This document shows, one piece after another, positions 37,204 to 45,907 of a stretch of DNA of 64,000 nucleotides (its first letter is position 1; each line of letters opens with the position of its first letter). The notes beneath the pieces were generated by a model, which searched no databases, had not been told where the DNA came from, and saw only the letters and a list, made by a program, of their open reading frames with translations. This stretch comes from Calditrichota bacterium. Its GTDB lineage: Bacteria; Calditrichota; Calditrichia; Calditrichales; J004. The stretch is from the NCBI GenBank assembly GCA_013112635.1, contig JABFGF010000004.1, positions 124,001 to 188,000 of the forward strand, given 5' to 3'. Position numbers and translations under genes: made by a program.

Positions 37204-37246
37204 CCCTTTATATATATAGTGTAAATTAAATGGCAAAATGGTGCAG
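37204..37246 (-). promoter_or_regulatory. 43-bp promoter-like repeat, copy 1
   Basis: This sequence lies between the sigma-like gene and the 134-aa gene and points towards the latter. It shares 40 of 43 positions with copy 2 at 32823-32865. Conserved blocks are CTGCACCATTTT and ATTTACACTATATATATAAAGGG. A site recognised by the adjacent sigma factor is the simplest reading. No copy precedes the sigma gene itself. Confidence 0.6.
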
Positions 37247-37250
37247 AAAT

Positions 37251-37913
37251 TTATAAAAAAGATACATTTTTTTTAATTCGGGTAACGATACTTTTAATGG
37301 AATCGTGGGTTAAATGGTTATAACAAGGGTGTTCTGTAATTTGCTCGGTTGGAAATCCAAACCATACATTTAACAGAAAAATATTTATATCCCGCTCAAG
37401 GTTTTTGGTAGAGTTGGGTAATTCACTTCGCAATGTTTCTACCATAAATTCATGCAGTTCCCACATGATAATATCTTCGTGTCCCTTTTTTAACAAAGGT
37501 ATATCCAGAATATCAACTTCACTGATATTATTTTTAAAAACCCGTTTGAGATAAATACTGCAAGTACGGTTACATACAACCTGAAGCCAGGCAATAAATT
37601 TTTTTTCAGAATCCTGGTTCTTAAAATCCGCGAGATTTTTATTTATCATTATCAATACTTCAGAAAGAACGTCATCCAGAACATCTCTTTTTTGAAGTTG
37701 CAATCGGGACAAACTCCATTGATTGCAGCTGCGTTCAATAAAATAAAATATCAGCTTCTTATATCGCCTAAAAAACTCCCGCCAGGCCAATTCGCGCTTT
37801 GACCCATCGATATCGGTACAATAAGTAATAAGTTGTTTTAAAGTGAATGAACTTGCTGGCATATTATAATTTATTAGGTAAGAAGATGATTTGGAATAAT
37901 CATAAAAATACAA
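37251..37913 (-). CDS. Sigma-70-like (ECF-type) RNA polymerase sigma factor
   Basis: The protein has 220 aa as drawn; a start at Met18 (37862) is also possible, and neither has a good ribosome site. Residues about 40-125 resemble sigma region 2: WREFFRRYKKLIFYFIERS, DVLDDVLSEVLIMINKNLADF, KKFIAWLQVVCNRTCSIYLKR. The C-terminal part, after an acidic linker, would be region 4 (TEQITEHPCYNHLTHDSIKS, VTRIKKNV) but is divergent, so the DNA-binding end is less certain. It heads the locus that encodes the 134-aa protein, the membrane protein, the small peptide and the CHAT protease. Confidence 0.75.
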   Translation of the reverse strand: MYFYDYSKSSSYLINYNMPASSFTLKQLITYCTDIDGSKRELAWREFFRRYKKLIFYFIERSCNQWSLSRLQLQKRDVLDDVLSEVLIMINKNLADFKNQDSEKKFIAWLQVVCNRTCSIYLKRVFKNNISEVDILDIPLLKKGHEDIIMWELHEFMVETLRSELPNSTKNLERDINIFLLNVWFGFPTEQITEHPCYNHLTHDSIKSIVTRIKKNVSFL

Positions 37914-38084
37914 AAAAACGGTGTTATTTTAAATAAAAAATAAATTCAAATACATTTAATTTTTAGCATGTTTTTGAAAACTTAAATAGACAGGACCTTT
38001 TTCTACTAAAAATTCGCATCAAGCCGTTTTTTAAATCCCCAAAATTTGCTAAATTCATAGCCCTCGTATTTTGGGATTATTCCA

Positions 38085-38441
38085 ATGGATAAAATAAGAT
38101 TGAAAAACATTGTCTTTTACGCGCACCACGGCTATTACAAAGCAGAACGCGAACTGGGACAAAAATTTGAAATTGATATAGAAGTTGCATGCAGCCTGCG
38201 CGAAAGTGCAATTAGTGATGACCTTGACAAAACAATCGACTACAGTAATATTTATGATATTGCCAAAAAAAGCTTTGAGCAATACAAATTTAAGTTGCTG
38301 GAAACAGTAGCGGAGAAAATGGCTGGCGAAATTTTAAAACTTTCTGGAATCAAATCTGTTTTAATAAAAGTACGTAAACCACACGTTCCTATGAATGGAT
38401 TGTTGGATTATGTGGAAATTGAAATTGAGAGGGAAAATTAA
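38085..38441 (+). CDS. folB: Dihydroneopterin aldolase
   Basis: The protein has 118 aa, the full family length. Signatures are IVFYAHHGYYKAERELGQKF, the DLDKTIDYSNIYDI segment, the catalytic-side LLETVAEKMAGEIL with the conserved Glu, and a VRKPHVPM strand with the active-site Lys. It splits dihydroneopterin to 6-hydroxymethyl-dihydropterin in folate synthesis. folK follows after 33 bp, giving consecutive pathway steps. A deoxynucleoside kinase and two more genes follow closely in the same direction. Confidence 0.94.
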   Translation: MDKIRLKNIVFYAHHGYYKAERELGQKFEIDIEVACSLRESAISDDLDKTIDYSNIYDIAKKSFEQYKFKLLETVAEKMAGEILKLSGIKSVLIKVRKPHVPMNGLLDYVEIEIEREN

Positions 38442-38474
38442 CTTTTCATCAATTCAGGGTACCGTAAAGTTTTT

Positions 38475-38957
38475 ATGATATATTATTTGTCCTTAGGAAG
38501 CAATGTTGGTAACAGACTGGAATATTTACAAAATGCGGTGGTCGGCTTAAATCACATCGGGCAGATTAAAAAAAAATCTTTCGTTTATAGCAGCGAACCA
38601 ATTGGCGATAAAAACCAGGCAGAATTTTTTAATGCTGTGGTTAAATTAGAAGCAGAAATTGAGCCAAATCTGCTGTTAAAAAAAATCAAACAATTGGAAG
38701 AAAATATTGGCCGAACCAAAACTTATCGCTGGGGGCCAAGGGAAATTGATATTGATATCATCGAGTATTCTGGCCCGGAAATTGACACTGAAAAATTAGC
38801 TATTCCGCATATACAAATGGAAAAACGCAAATTTGTATTACTGCCATTATTGGAAATTGAAAAAGGATTTAAAACGCGGACCGGGCAGACGATTGATCAA
38901 ATTCTGCTGCAAAACGAGGATAAAAGCTTAGTGACACCTGCAAGGCATATTTGGTAA
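38475..38957 (+). CDS. folK: 6-hydroxymethyl-dihydropterin pyrophosphokinase
   Basis: The protein has 160 aa. HPPK signatures are YYLSLGSNVGNRLEYLQNAV, an FFNAVVKLE strand and the diagnostic RWGPREIDIDII with the two Mg-binding Asp residues. It transfers pyrophosphate from ATP to the product of the aldolase encoded upstream. The next gene starts 1 bp after its stop, showing tight coupling. Confidence 0.96.
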   Translation: MIYYLSLGSNVGNRLEYLQNAVVGLNHIGQIKKKSFVYSSEPIGDKNQAEFFNAVVKLEAEIEPNLLLKKIKQLEENIGRTKTYRWGPREIDIDIIEYSGPEIDTEKLAIPHIQMEKRKFVLLPLLEIEKGFKTRTGQTIDQILLQNEDKSLVTPARHIW

Positions 38958-38958
38958 A

Positions 38959-39576
38959 ATGAAACGTACTAATTTTAAATATATTGCAATTGAGGGTGTT
39001 ATCGGGGCAGGAAAAACAAGCCTGGCAGCTAAATTAGCAGATTGGTATGGCGCCCACCCGGTTATGGAAGAGTTTGAAACAAATCCATTTTTAGGGGATT
39101 TTTATACAGACCGAAGGCGATATGCTTTTCAGACTCAGATCTTTTTTTTGCTAAGCCGTTTTCGCCAACAGGAACAATTAAGGCAGTATGATTTGTTTCA
39201 TTCTAAAATAATCAGCGATTATATTTTTCAAAAAGACCGTATTTTTGCAACAACGAACCTTTCAGAAGCTGAGATGAAACTTTATGACGGACTGGCGCGA
39301 ATAATGGAACAGCAAATTGCAGTCCCGGATTTTGTTATTTATCTTAAAACATCAACTTCACGTTTAATGGCCAATATCCGTAAAAGAAACCGTGATTATG
39401 AAAAAGATATGAGTGAAGAATATATTAATACCTTGAATGAATTATACGACTCATTTTTTGCTCATTATTCAAAAACGACACTTATAACAATTAATATGGA
39501 TGATGTTGATTTCATTAATTCAAAAGCTGATTTCCGAGATATAGTTAAACAAATTTCGAAAATCACAGAAAAATAA
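38959..39576 (+). CDS. Deoxynucleoside kinase
   Basis: The protein has 205 aa. The P-loop is GVIGAGKTSLAAKLA. Further marks are MEEFETNPFLGDFY, the FQTQIFFLLSRFRQQEQL helix and the DRIFA motif (the ERS/DR-type site), then a lid rich in Arg (ANIRKRNRDYEKDMSEEY). This is the dCK/dGK-like family that phosphorylates deoxynucleosides for salvage. The specific nucleoside is not clear. Its coupling to folK is a common arrangement in FCB bacteria, from general knowledge. Confidence 0.9.
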   Translation: MKRTNFKYIAIEGVIGAGKTSLAAKLADWYGAHPVMEEFETNPFLGDFYTDRRRYAFQTQIFFLLSRFRQQEQLRQYDLFHSKIISDYIFQKDRIFATTNLSEAEMKLYDGLARIMEQQIAVPDFVIYLKTSTSRLMANIRKRNRDYEKDMSEEYINTLNELYDSFFAHYSKTTLITINMDDVDFINSKADFRDIVKQISKITEK

Positions 39577-39607
39577 GTTCATGATTCAACTTTAAACAGA
39601 GATAAAA

Positions 39608-39793
39608 ATGTTTTTTAAAATTATTATATTTACAATTTTGGGATACTTTCTTTTCAGAACATTACGCCAATTTTTATTGGGCCCTTCTGCCAAATCACAA
39701 GCAAAGCAAAATAAAAGCGCTGTCAGGGACGATGATTTTCAGCAAAAAAACAAATCTAAGATAGAGGACGCTGACTTTGAAGAACTCGAATGA
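39608..39793 (+). CDS. Small membrane protein, DUF4834-like
   Basis: The protein has 61 aa: one N-terminal membrane helix (FFKIIIFTILGYFLFRTLRQFLL) followed by a charged tail with DDDFQ and DADFEELE. Short proteins of this shape placed between a deoxynucleoside kinase and downstream genes match the DUF4834 family seen in FCB genomes. The function is unknown. Its stop is one base before the ATG of the HD-GYP gene. Confidence 0.7.
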   Translation: MFFKIIIFTILGYFLFRTLRQFLLGPSAKSQAKQNKSAVRDDDFQQKNKSKIEDADFEELE

Positions 39794-39794
39794 C

Positions 39795-41054
39795 ATGTCA
39801 TCAGGAATTATTGAATCGACCTATGCTTTAACCCAGGCACAATTGCAGAAAATACTTAAATTGATGCAATTTGTCGGCGGTAGCACATCCACAAAATCAT
39901 TGATAAAAAAAATGGTGCCCGCGTTACAGGAAATTGTACCATGCGGGAAAGCTATCATCTGGATTTATTCTGCAAAAAAAGAAAAGCTTTGGACACTTGT
40001 AGGCAAAAGCCGTTTTGAGGTTTCTCAGGCAAAGTGCATCGCAGGACGCACAATAAAAGCCGGCCACCATATAAATCTATCCAATCCAGAACAGGATGCA
40101 TCATATCTTGAAAAAACAGATTCCATGCCAGGAGCAAAAACAGGCCACATTCTGTGCTTCCCAATGAAAACAAAAGCAAATAAGGTAGTTGGTGTCCTTC
40201 AAATCATGAACACGGTTGTTCATCCGATAACGCCAACAGTTGTCAATTTGATTAGCGAATGGTCCAGGATTGCCGCCGGATTGTTTACATCGACTTTAAA
40301 AAATGATGAAATAAAAAATGCCTTTGATTCTTTTGTAGACACCATTTCGCATGCGCTGGACACCCGTGATTATATCCTTGCAGGGCACTCCCGCCGTGTA
40401 ACACTTTATGCGATGGAACTGGCCAAACAGATGGGGCTTACTACGGCAGAAAAAGAAATTTTACAATATGCCGGCCTGCTGCACGATATCGGCAAAATTG
40501 GAATTCCTGAATTAATTTTATTAAAAGATAAACGTCCTACCGGTGATGAATTTCAACTTTTTAAGCGCCATGCCACACTAACCCGGGAGCTGCTATCAAA
40601 AGTACAATTTCCGGAACGGCTGAACGGCATTGTGGAAATTGCAGCCACCCATCATGAGCGTGTAAACGGAACGGGTTACCCGGATGGATTAAGCAGTGAA
40701 CAAATACCGCGTGGTGGAAAAATTCTTGCTGTGTGTGATGTGTTTGATGCACTAACTTCACGCAGGCCTTATGCCGATCGTTTGCCCATAAAAGAAGTAG
40801 TGGAAATTTTGGATGCTGAAACCGGAGAAACGTTTGAGCCATTCTCTGTTTATCATTTCAAAAATATTACACTTGATAGGGTTATCCAGATTATTGAATA
40901 CGGCCATACAGAGGCAATTGATAAAAAGGATTTGAAATACCTGAGCGGTTTCGCATTAAATGATTTGGTAAACCTGGACAAGTTTAAAAGCGATGATCAA
41001 CAACGGGTTGAAACCACTTTTATGCGCTATTATTCACGTATTTACAGGGGATAG
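39795..41054 (+). CDS. GAF and HD-GYP domain cyclic-di-GMP phosphodiesterase
   Basis: The protein has 419 aa from the ATG at 39795; the frame extends to a TTG inside the preceding gene. A GAF domain occupies about 20-160 (CFPMKTKANKVVGVLQIMN). The HD-GYP domain at about 180-375 has LLHDIGKIGIP, the H of FKRHATLT and the diagnostic HHERVNGTGYPDGL, all metal and substrate ligands intact. It should cleave cyclic di-GMP in response to a ligand bound by GAF. It is the last gene of the folB run. Confidence 0.9.
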   Translation: MSSGIIESTYALTQAQLQKILKLMQFVGGSTSTKSLIKKMVPALQEIVPCGKAIIWIYSAKKEKLWTLVGKSRFEVSQAKCIAGRTIKAGHHINLSNPEQDASYLEKTDSMPGAKTGHILCFPMKTKANKVVGVLQIMNTVVHPITPTVVNLISEWSRIAAGLFTSTLKNDEIKNAFDSFVDTISHALDTRDYILAGHSRRVTLYAMELAKQMGLTTAEKEILQYAGLLHDIGKIGIPELILLKDKRPTGDEFQLFKRHATLTRELLSKVQFPERLNGIVEIAATHHERVNGTGYPDGLSSEQIPRGGKILAVCDVFDALTSRRPYADRLPIKEVVEILDAETGETFEPFSVYHFKNITLDRVIQIIEYGHTEAIDKKDLKYLSGFALNDLVNLDKFKSDDQQRVETTFMRYYSRIYRG

Positions 41055-41354
41055 TTTTTTGACTTTTATTTAACACGGAGGCGCCGAGAACTCAGATGGA
41101 AAAAGAAAATAAACTTTAACTAGCTCATCCGCCTAAACATACAAATACCATTTTGCGAATTTCCAAGCCACAAAAATAATTGTACTTCCAATAGTTATCC
41201 ACAGAGTTTTATTTTTTAAAAACCAAATGAAAATAACTTGCCCTAATCTCAATTTTTTCCATATATTTACAGGCAATAATCAGGCCGAAATTTATTTTCC
41301 AGAGTAAACTATATTTCAATATAAAATGAATCATTTAATAAAAGGGACAGTGTT
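41055..41354. other. Intergenic gap with a dispersed-repeat fragment and a possible small membrane frame
   Basis: AACACGGAGGCGCCGAGAAC near 41073 belongs to a type of repeat met often in FCB genomes; a related fragment, inverted, lies at about 51900-51931. On the minus strand 41133-41276 a 47-codon frame without ATG encodes a membrane-like helix (TLWITIGSTIIFVAWKFAKW), but its start would be TTG without a ribosome site. Confidence 0.35.
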
Positions 41355-42070
41355 TTGAAAAAAAGCCGGACAATAAAAAATGCAAAAAGAGATCTTAGAA
41401 AAAAATGGTATTCAATTAAATATAAAAACTCCAATCCCGGTAGTGTTGGCTGGTTAATTAAAACAGAAATTAAGTATGGGGGGTTACATACAGGGATAAA
41501 GCGAAATAAGGTTAGTGATAAAGATCCACGATCAGAAGAAAAATTGAAAATTGGTGGGATGAGAGGTGGAGACAGGATGTTTCACCACAATTATGCCGGA
41601 AAATATTCAAAATATCTTTTACCATATGTTGATAAAACAGATAAAATTGTGCTGGTAGAGGTGGGATTTTGAAAGGAACAGGGTTAGCTATCTGGTCCGA
41701 ACTATTTACGAATATAAGAATTTTGGGATTGGATATTGATCTTGGTCATATTAACAACAATATGGATAATCTTAAAAAATTAGGTGCTTTTGAAAAGAAT
41801 GATATTGAATTACATGAGTTTGATCAATTTGAAGAAAATATAGAAAAACTAAAAACAGTTTTAAATGACGACAAAGTTGATATTTTTATCGATGATGGAT
41901 TTCATTCCAATGAGACCATTTTAAATACATTAAAAAGCGCACTACCACATTTGGCAGAAAAATTTGTTTATTTTATTGAAGACAATAAAAATGTATATAA
42001 AGAAATCGAAAGGCTTTACCCGGAATTAAAAATGGATGTTAAAGGTCAATTGACAGTTTTATCGCGCTAA
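41355..42070 (+). pseudogene. SAM-dependent methyltransferase with a one-base frameshift
   Basis: Two overlapping frames encode one protein. The first (41355-41672) ends ...KIVLVEVGF and stops. The second, starting around 41669, continues KGTGLAIWSELFTNIRILGLDID with no own start codon or ribosome site. Together they give the glycine-rich SAM-binding motif VEVG-(I)-LKGTGLAIW and the following acidic DID, as in TylF/CmcI-like methyltransferases. Later text has FIDDGFHSNETI. One missing base after GTGGG at 41661-41665 would restore a 238-aa protein. It is either a recent pseudogene or a sequencing error. The start is a TTG. Confidence 0.8.
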
Positions 42071-42082
42071 ATAGATACAGCC

Positions 42083-42460
42083 TTAGATTTTTTTTACAAA
42101 CAATTCCAAGCCATCAATTTTTTGCACAATTAGCTTGTCATCTTTAATGACCGGGTTTTCCGAACGTGCTTTCCACAGCTCACCATTTATACTCACCATA
42201 CCCTTTTCTTCAAAATCTTCTACAGCAATACAGGATTTTCCTTTAACATTGGCGTAATCTTCCGGACTGTGCACAATGTAAGCCGTCCAGGTATAATGAA
42301 ACATTATCACATCTTTAATAATTGCCCCGGCCATTACAACCCAAACAATCCAAAAAGGAAATTCTAAAAAATGATGGATAATAATCAGCACAAGGAAAGT
42401 AACAAGCAACTCGGGAATTTGGAAAAGGATGTAGCGTTTTATAGTATCTTTTTTTGCCAT
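42083..42460 (-). CDS. NfeD-like membrane protein with OB-fold
   Basis: The protein has 125 aa. Two membrane helices at about 11-30 and 34-55 (LLVTFLVLIIIHHFLEFPFW, IVWVVMAGAIIKDVIMFHY) precede a C-terminal OB-like domain (GKSCIAVEDFEEKGMVSING, ELWKAR, LIVQKIDGLELFVKK), the NfeD signature. NfeD proteins usually partner with stomatin-like proteins in membrane microdomains; no stomatin gene is adjacent here. Confidence 0.85.
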   Translation of the reverse strand: MAKKDTIKRYILFQIPELLVTFLVLIIIHHFLEFPFWIVWVVMAGAIIKDVIMFHYTWTAYIVHSPEDYANVKGKSCIAVEDFEEKGMVSINGELWKARSENPVIKDDKLIVQKIDGLELFVKKI

Positions 42461-42494
42461 AAAATAGAATTGAAAACTTTGGAGGTTTTCTTTC

Positions 42495-42575
42495 TCTTTA
42501 TCATACTCATACTCTTACTCGCATTTGTTTCTTAAATAATTTGATCAAGAGCATGAGTATGATTAGAGTAGGACT
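42495..42575. repeat. Palindromic dispersed repeat, family 2 copy a
   Basis: TCATACTCATACTCTTACTC (42501-42520) and the region 42545-42573 (GAGCATGAGTATGATTAGAG) are imperfect inverted arms around an AT-rich loop. A related element lies at 50341-50450. It sits between the NfeD and helicase genes. Confidence 0.6.
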
Positions 42576-42579
42576 ATAT

Positions 42580-45500
42580 TTATTCAAATAGTTCCAGGAT
42601 ATCTTCTTTGTTTAGCGATTTAAAGAAAGTCTCTTCAGTAGAAATAAGCGATTCTACCAAAGCCCGTTTGCTTTCCTGCATTTTAACAATCTTCTCTTCC
42701 ACACTGTTCAAAGAGATTAATTTATAAGCAAAAACTTTTCGTGTTTGCCCAATGCGGTAAGCGCGGTCAGTGGCCTGCATTTCCACGGCCGGGTTCCACC
42801 ATGGATCAAAATGGATTACATAATCGGCAGCAGTGAGGTTTAACCCGGTACCACCTGCTTTTAGGCTGATTAAAAATGTTTTAACTTCATCTACTTCCTG
42901 AAAATTCTTTACAGGAGTCGCCCTGTCTTTTGTAGAACCATCGAGATAAGAATAGACAATACCGGTTTCATCAAAATAGCGTTTTATAATTTGTAACATC
43001 TGCACAAATTGGCTAAAAATAAGCACCTTATGGTTTTCAGAAATAATCTCCTCAACCATTTCCTTTAGTGCTTCAAATTTCCCGGAGCTTTCATTGAAAG
43101 ACTTTGTCACCAAACCGGGATGACAAGCAATCTGGCGAAGTTTTGTCAAACCTTCCAATACTTTAAATTTGGATTTATTAACCCCTTTGGATTCAATTTC
43201 TTCCATAATATTATCGCGGTAGCTAATGCGCCATTTGTCGTACAAAGCCTGTTGTGCTTCCAGCATTGGAGAATGTGTAATACTTTCTACTTTTGGTGGC
43301 AATTCTGTCGCAACATCTTCTTTGGTGCGCCGAAGGATAAAAGGGAAAATCAGCCGTTTCAAAGTATCGGCTACCTGTACATTTTTATCTTTCTCAATCG
43401 GGCGCATAAATGAGTCTTTAAAAAATGCCTGGTCACCTAATAATCCTGGGTTTACAAAAGCAAATTGCGACCATAGATCCATGGTATTGTTTTCAACAGG
43501 CGTGCCTGTTAATGCCAGGCGGCTTTGCGCTTCCAAAAGACGAACTGCTTTTGACGTTTCAGATTGCGGATTTTTAATGTTTTGTGATTCATCCAGAATA
43601 ACATAAGTAAAACGCATATCCTTAAGAAAGCTGACGTCCCGCCGCAAATGGCCATAGGTTGTTAAAACAAGCTGATATTTTTTTAAACGGCGAATATCTT
43701 TGGAACGACGTGTTCCATAGTGGACAAGATGAGTTAGATCCGGTGTAAAACGGGCTATTTCATTAACCCAGTTAAACACAACGGAAGTAGGTGCAATGAT
43801 CAAGCTGGTAGATTTTGGATTTTTGGCAGCCACGTTCAACAACAAAGAAAGTGCCTGAATAGTTTTACCAAGTCCCATATCATCCGCAAGCAGGCCGCCA
43901 AATGAAAACTCTTTTAAAAAGTTCATCCAGTCATAACCGGCTTTTTGGTAATCTCGTAATTCCCCTTTAAAATTTGCAGGTAAAGAATATGTTTTTATTT
44001 TTTCAAACGTATCGAGTTTTTTCAGTTTATCCTGGCTCATTACGTCCAGTTTTTTATGATCCGCCTCAGCCAATAACCTGTCCACAAAAGTCATGTGGTG
44101 GTTTTCAAAACGGATTGAATTGTCATCCACTTTACCAAAGTTGATGATATAATTAAATTTCTCAATCAGTTTTTCAGGAAGACGTGCAATACTTCCATCA
44201 CGCAGTTTTATATACTTTTTATTGGCGCGTAGGGCTTTCTTTAACTCAGATAAGCTTACGGGAATACCATCGAACTCCAGGTTTAATTCTATATCAAACC
44301 AATCTGTTTCCGATGATATATTTACACCAAAATCACCTTTGGCACGTTTCACCCTAAACCTAACCAAGCTCTCTTCACCCATTATAACAAAGCCATCATT
44401 AGCGAGCGCAGGCAAACCGTCAAACAACCACTCCAGTGAATCTTCAAAGGTGGCATAAAACAATCCCGGAGTATCTTCAACAATACCGCTATCCAATACT
44501 TTATCCCGTTGAACCTGCTCCATATCCAAATCGCGATGAACCCTGATAATTTGCCGGGTTTCATTGTCATATTGCAGATATTGATCATTACTCTGGCTGA
44601 AAATAATCTCAATATTTTCATACATAAATGAGAGTGAAACAACCAGTTGATCATCCATCTCTTCTATATATAGCCTGCTTTCAGAAACATCGCGAATCTC
44701 ATAAACTTCAATCCCTGCAGGAAAATCCACATAAGGGAAAATGGGCAGTTTTGCCAGGTAATCCGAAATAAAAGATTCGTATTCATCTTTTGTAACACCG
44801 ATGTGCAGTTTTTCATCCACAAAAGACTTAATATAAGAGTAGCTTAGCGGAAACATGCAGTGATGCAGTTTACCTTCCCGGTAAAACCAAATCGGGTTAA
44901 CTGTTAAAATATTGGTCGTGTGGTCAATAATAACTTCTTCTTCATCCCGCTGGAAAAATGGTTGAAAACGATAACTGTGCTCTTCCAGGATAAGTTTAAA
45001 TCGGAGCTGCCATGGTTTCCTTCCAAAACGGATACGTGTACCAATGGTACCATCATCATTTTTTATATGCAGTTCGCTGGTACGTAAAAGGTTAAAAATT
45101 TGCCCGGCATCCAGACCAAATTTCAAATAGCTTGTTTCCAGCCTCCCACGAAAATAAACTGTTGATTGCTGTGATTGTAATCTTTCCAGATATGAAATCG
45201 TGATTAAATCGCCCGATGTACGGAAAACATTTTGTGCAGATAGTTCATTAAATGACGGTTCCTGAACGCGGCCATAGGTGCCGTCTTTTTTCATGTAAAC
45301 TTTAACAGGCTTAATATTCCAATAGTTTTCTGTGATGTGGATTATATAAATCAATTTCCAGCGAACTTCCTGGGAAAATTCACTATCAACTTGTTGGATC
45401 GCAATCAGGCGGTCAAAATATTCTCGCCAGTCTGTGGTTGCAATTTCGGTGCTTTCTTCTGTTGTGGACTGATCTTCAATAACTTTTAGGGCAACTGAAA

Positions 45501-45726
45501 CGGCGTGCTTGCACACATATTTATAGGGGCATGTGCATGTGCTTGTAAATGAATTATTATCAACACTTAATTTTACAACATAAGGGTAGGTGCCATGAAC
45601 AGTTGCCATCACGGAAAGATTGTCGGTATTCTGAATTTTTACTCGTCCGTCTTTGAAATAATCGAGTCCTTGACGGAAAATAATATCGGGTACTTTATCT
45701 TTTAAATCTTTAATGTTAATTTTCAA
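42580..45726 (-). CDS. SNF2-family helicase with N-terminal SWIM zinc finger
   Basis: The protein has 1048 aa and starts at a TTG supported by GGAG six bases upstream. A SWIM zinc finger at residues 64-74 shows CTC...CKH (Cys64, Cys66, Cys72, His74). A long central region follows (about 130-560). The ATPase core has LADDMGLGKT (Lys621), VILDESQNIKNP as motif II and RLALTGTPVENN. The C-terminal lobe has FSQFVQMLQIIKRYFDETG, LISLKAGGTGLNLTAADYV and ATDRAYRIGQTRKVFAYKL. These proteins remodel nucleoprotein or act with RNA polymerase (RapA/HepA-like). It is transcribed alone. Confidence 0.93.
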   Translation of the reverse strand: MKINIKDLKDKVPDIIFRQGLDYFKDGRVKIQNTDNLSVMATVHGTYPYVVKLSVDNNSFTSTCTCPYKYVCKHAVSVALKVIEDQSTTEESTEIATTDWREYFDRLIAIQQVDSEFSQEVRWKLIYIIHITENYWNIKPVKVYMKKDGTYGRVQEPSFNELSAQNVFRTSGDLITISYLERLQSQQSTVYFRGRLETSYLKFGLDAGQIFNLLRTSELHIKNDDGTIGTRIRFGRKPWQLRFKLILEEHSYRFQPFFQRDEEEVIIDHTTNILTVNPIWFYREGKLHHCMFPLSYSYIKSFVDEKLHIGVTKDEYESFISDYLAKLPIFPYVDFPAGIEVYEIRDVSESRLYIEEMDDQLVVSLSFMYENIEIIFSQSNDQYLQYDNETRQIIRVHRDLDMEQVQRDKVLDSGIVEDTPGLFYATFEDSLEWLFDGLPALANDGFVIMGEESLVRFRVKRAKGDFGVNISSETDWFDIELNLEFDGIPVSLSELKKALRANKKYIKLRDGSIARLPEKLIEKFNYIINFGKVDDNSIRFENHHMTFVDRLLAEADHKKLDVMSQDKLKKLDTFEKIKTYSLPANFKGELRDYQKAGYDWMNFLKEFSFGGLLADDMGLGKTIQALSLLLNVAAKNPKSTSLIIAPTSVVFNWVNEIARFTPDLTHLVHYGTRRSKDIRRLKKYQLVLTTYGHLRRDVSFLKDMRFTYVILDESQNIKNPQSETSKAVRLLEAQSRLALTGTPVENNTMDLWSQFAFVNPGLLGDQAFFKDSFMRPIEKDKNVQVADTLKRLIFPFILRRTKEDVATELPPKVESITHSPMLEAQQALYDKWRISYRDNIMEEIESKGVNKSKFKVLEGLTKLRQIACHPGLVTKSFNESSGKFEALKEMVEEIISENHKVLIFSQFVQMLQIIKRYFDETGIVYSYLDGSTKDRATPVKNFQEVDEVKTFLISLKAGGTGLNLTAADYVIHFDPWWNPAVEMQATDRAYRIGQTRKVFAYKLISLNSVEEKIVKMQESKRALVESLISTEETFFKSLNKEDILELFE

Positions 45727-45907
45727 CTTACTCTCCAGAATACATATTTTTCACAAACGCACATTTGAATTTTAATATAACACATTAATTTTTTGAGTTC
45801 AAAATCATTTTTGTTTTTTTTATGATGTTATTAAATTGACGGATTATTTAAAACAGATCAGTTCAGTAAGAACCTGAAAAAGCAAAACGCATAACTTTAG
45901 AAAAATC

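Noticed and set aside
32905-37913. Type III-E CRISPR (gRAMP/Craspase) locus because of TPR-CHAT and a sigma factor
   Set aside because: No repeat-spacer array, no Cas7-like effector and no adaptation genes are present. The CHAT protein is exported and membrane-anchored, unlike cytoplasmic Csx29.
41133-41276. 47-codon minus-strand frame with a membrane-like helix
   Set aside because: It has no ATG, no ribosome site and no in-frame extension; kept only as a note on the intergenic gap.
41669-42070. Independent second methyltransferase gene
   Set aside because: It has no proper start and continues the SAM-binding motif broken in the preceding frame, so it is part of one frameshifted gene.
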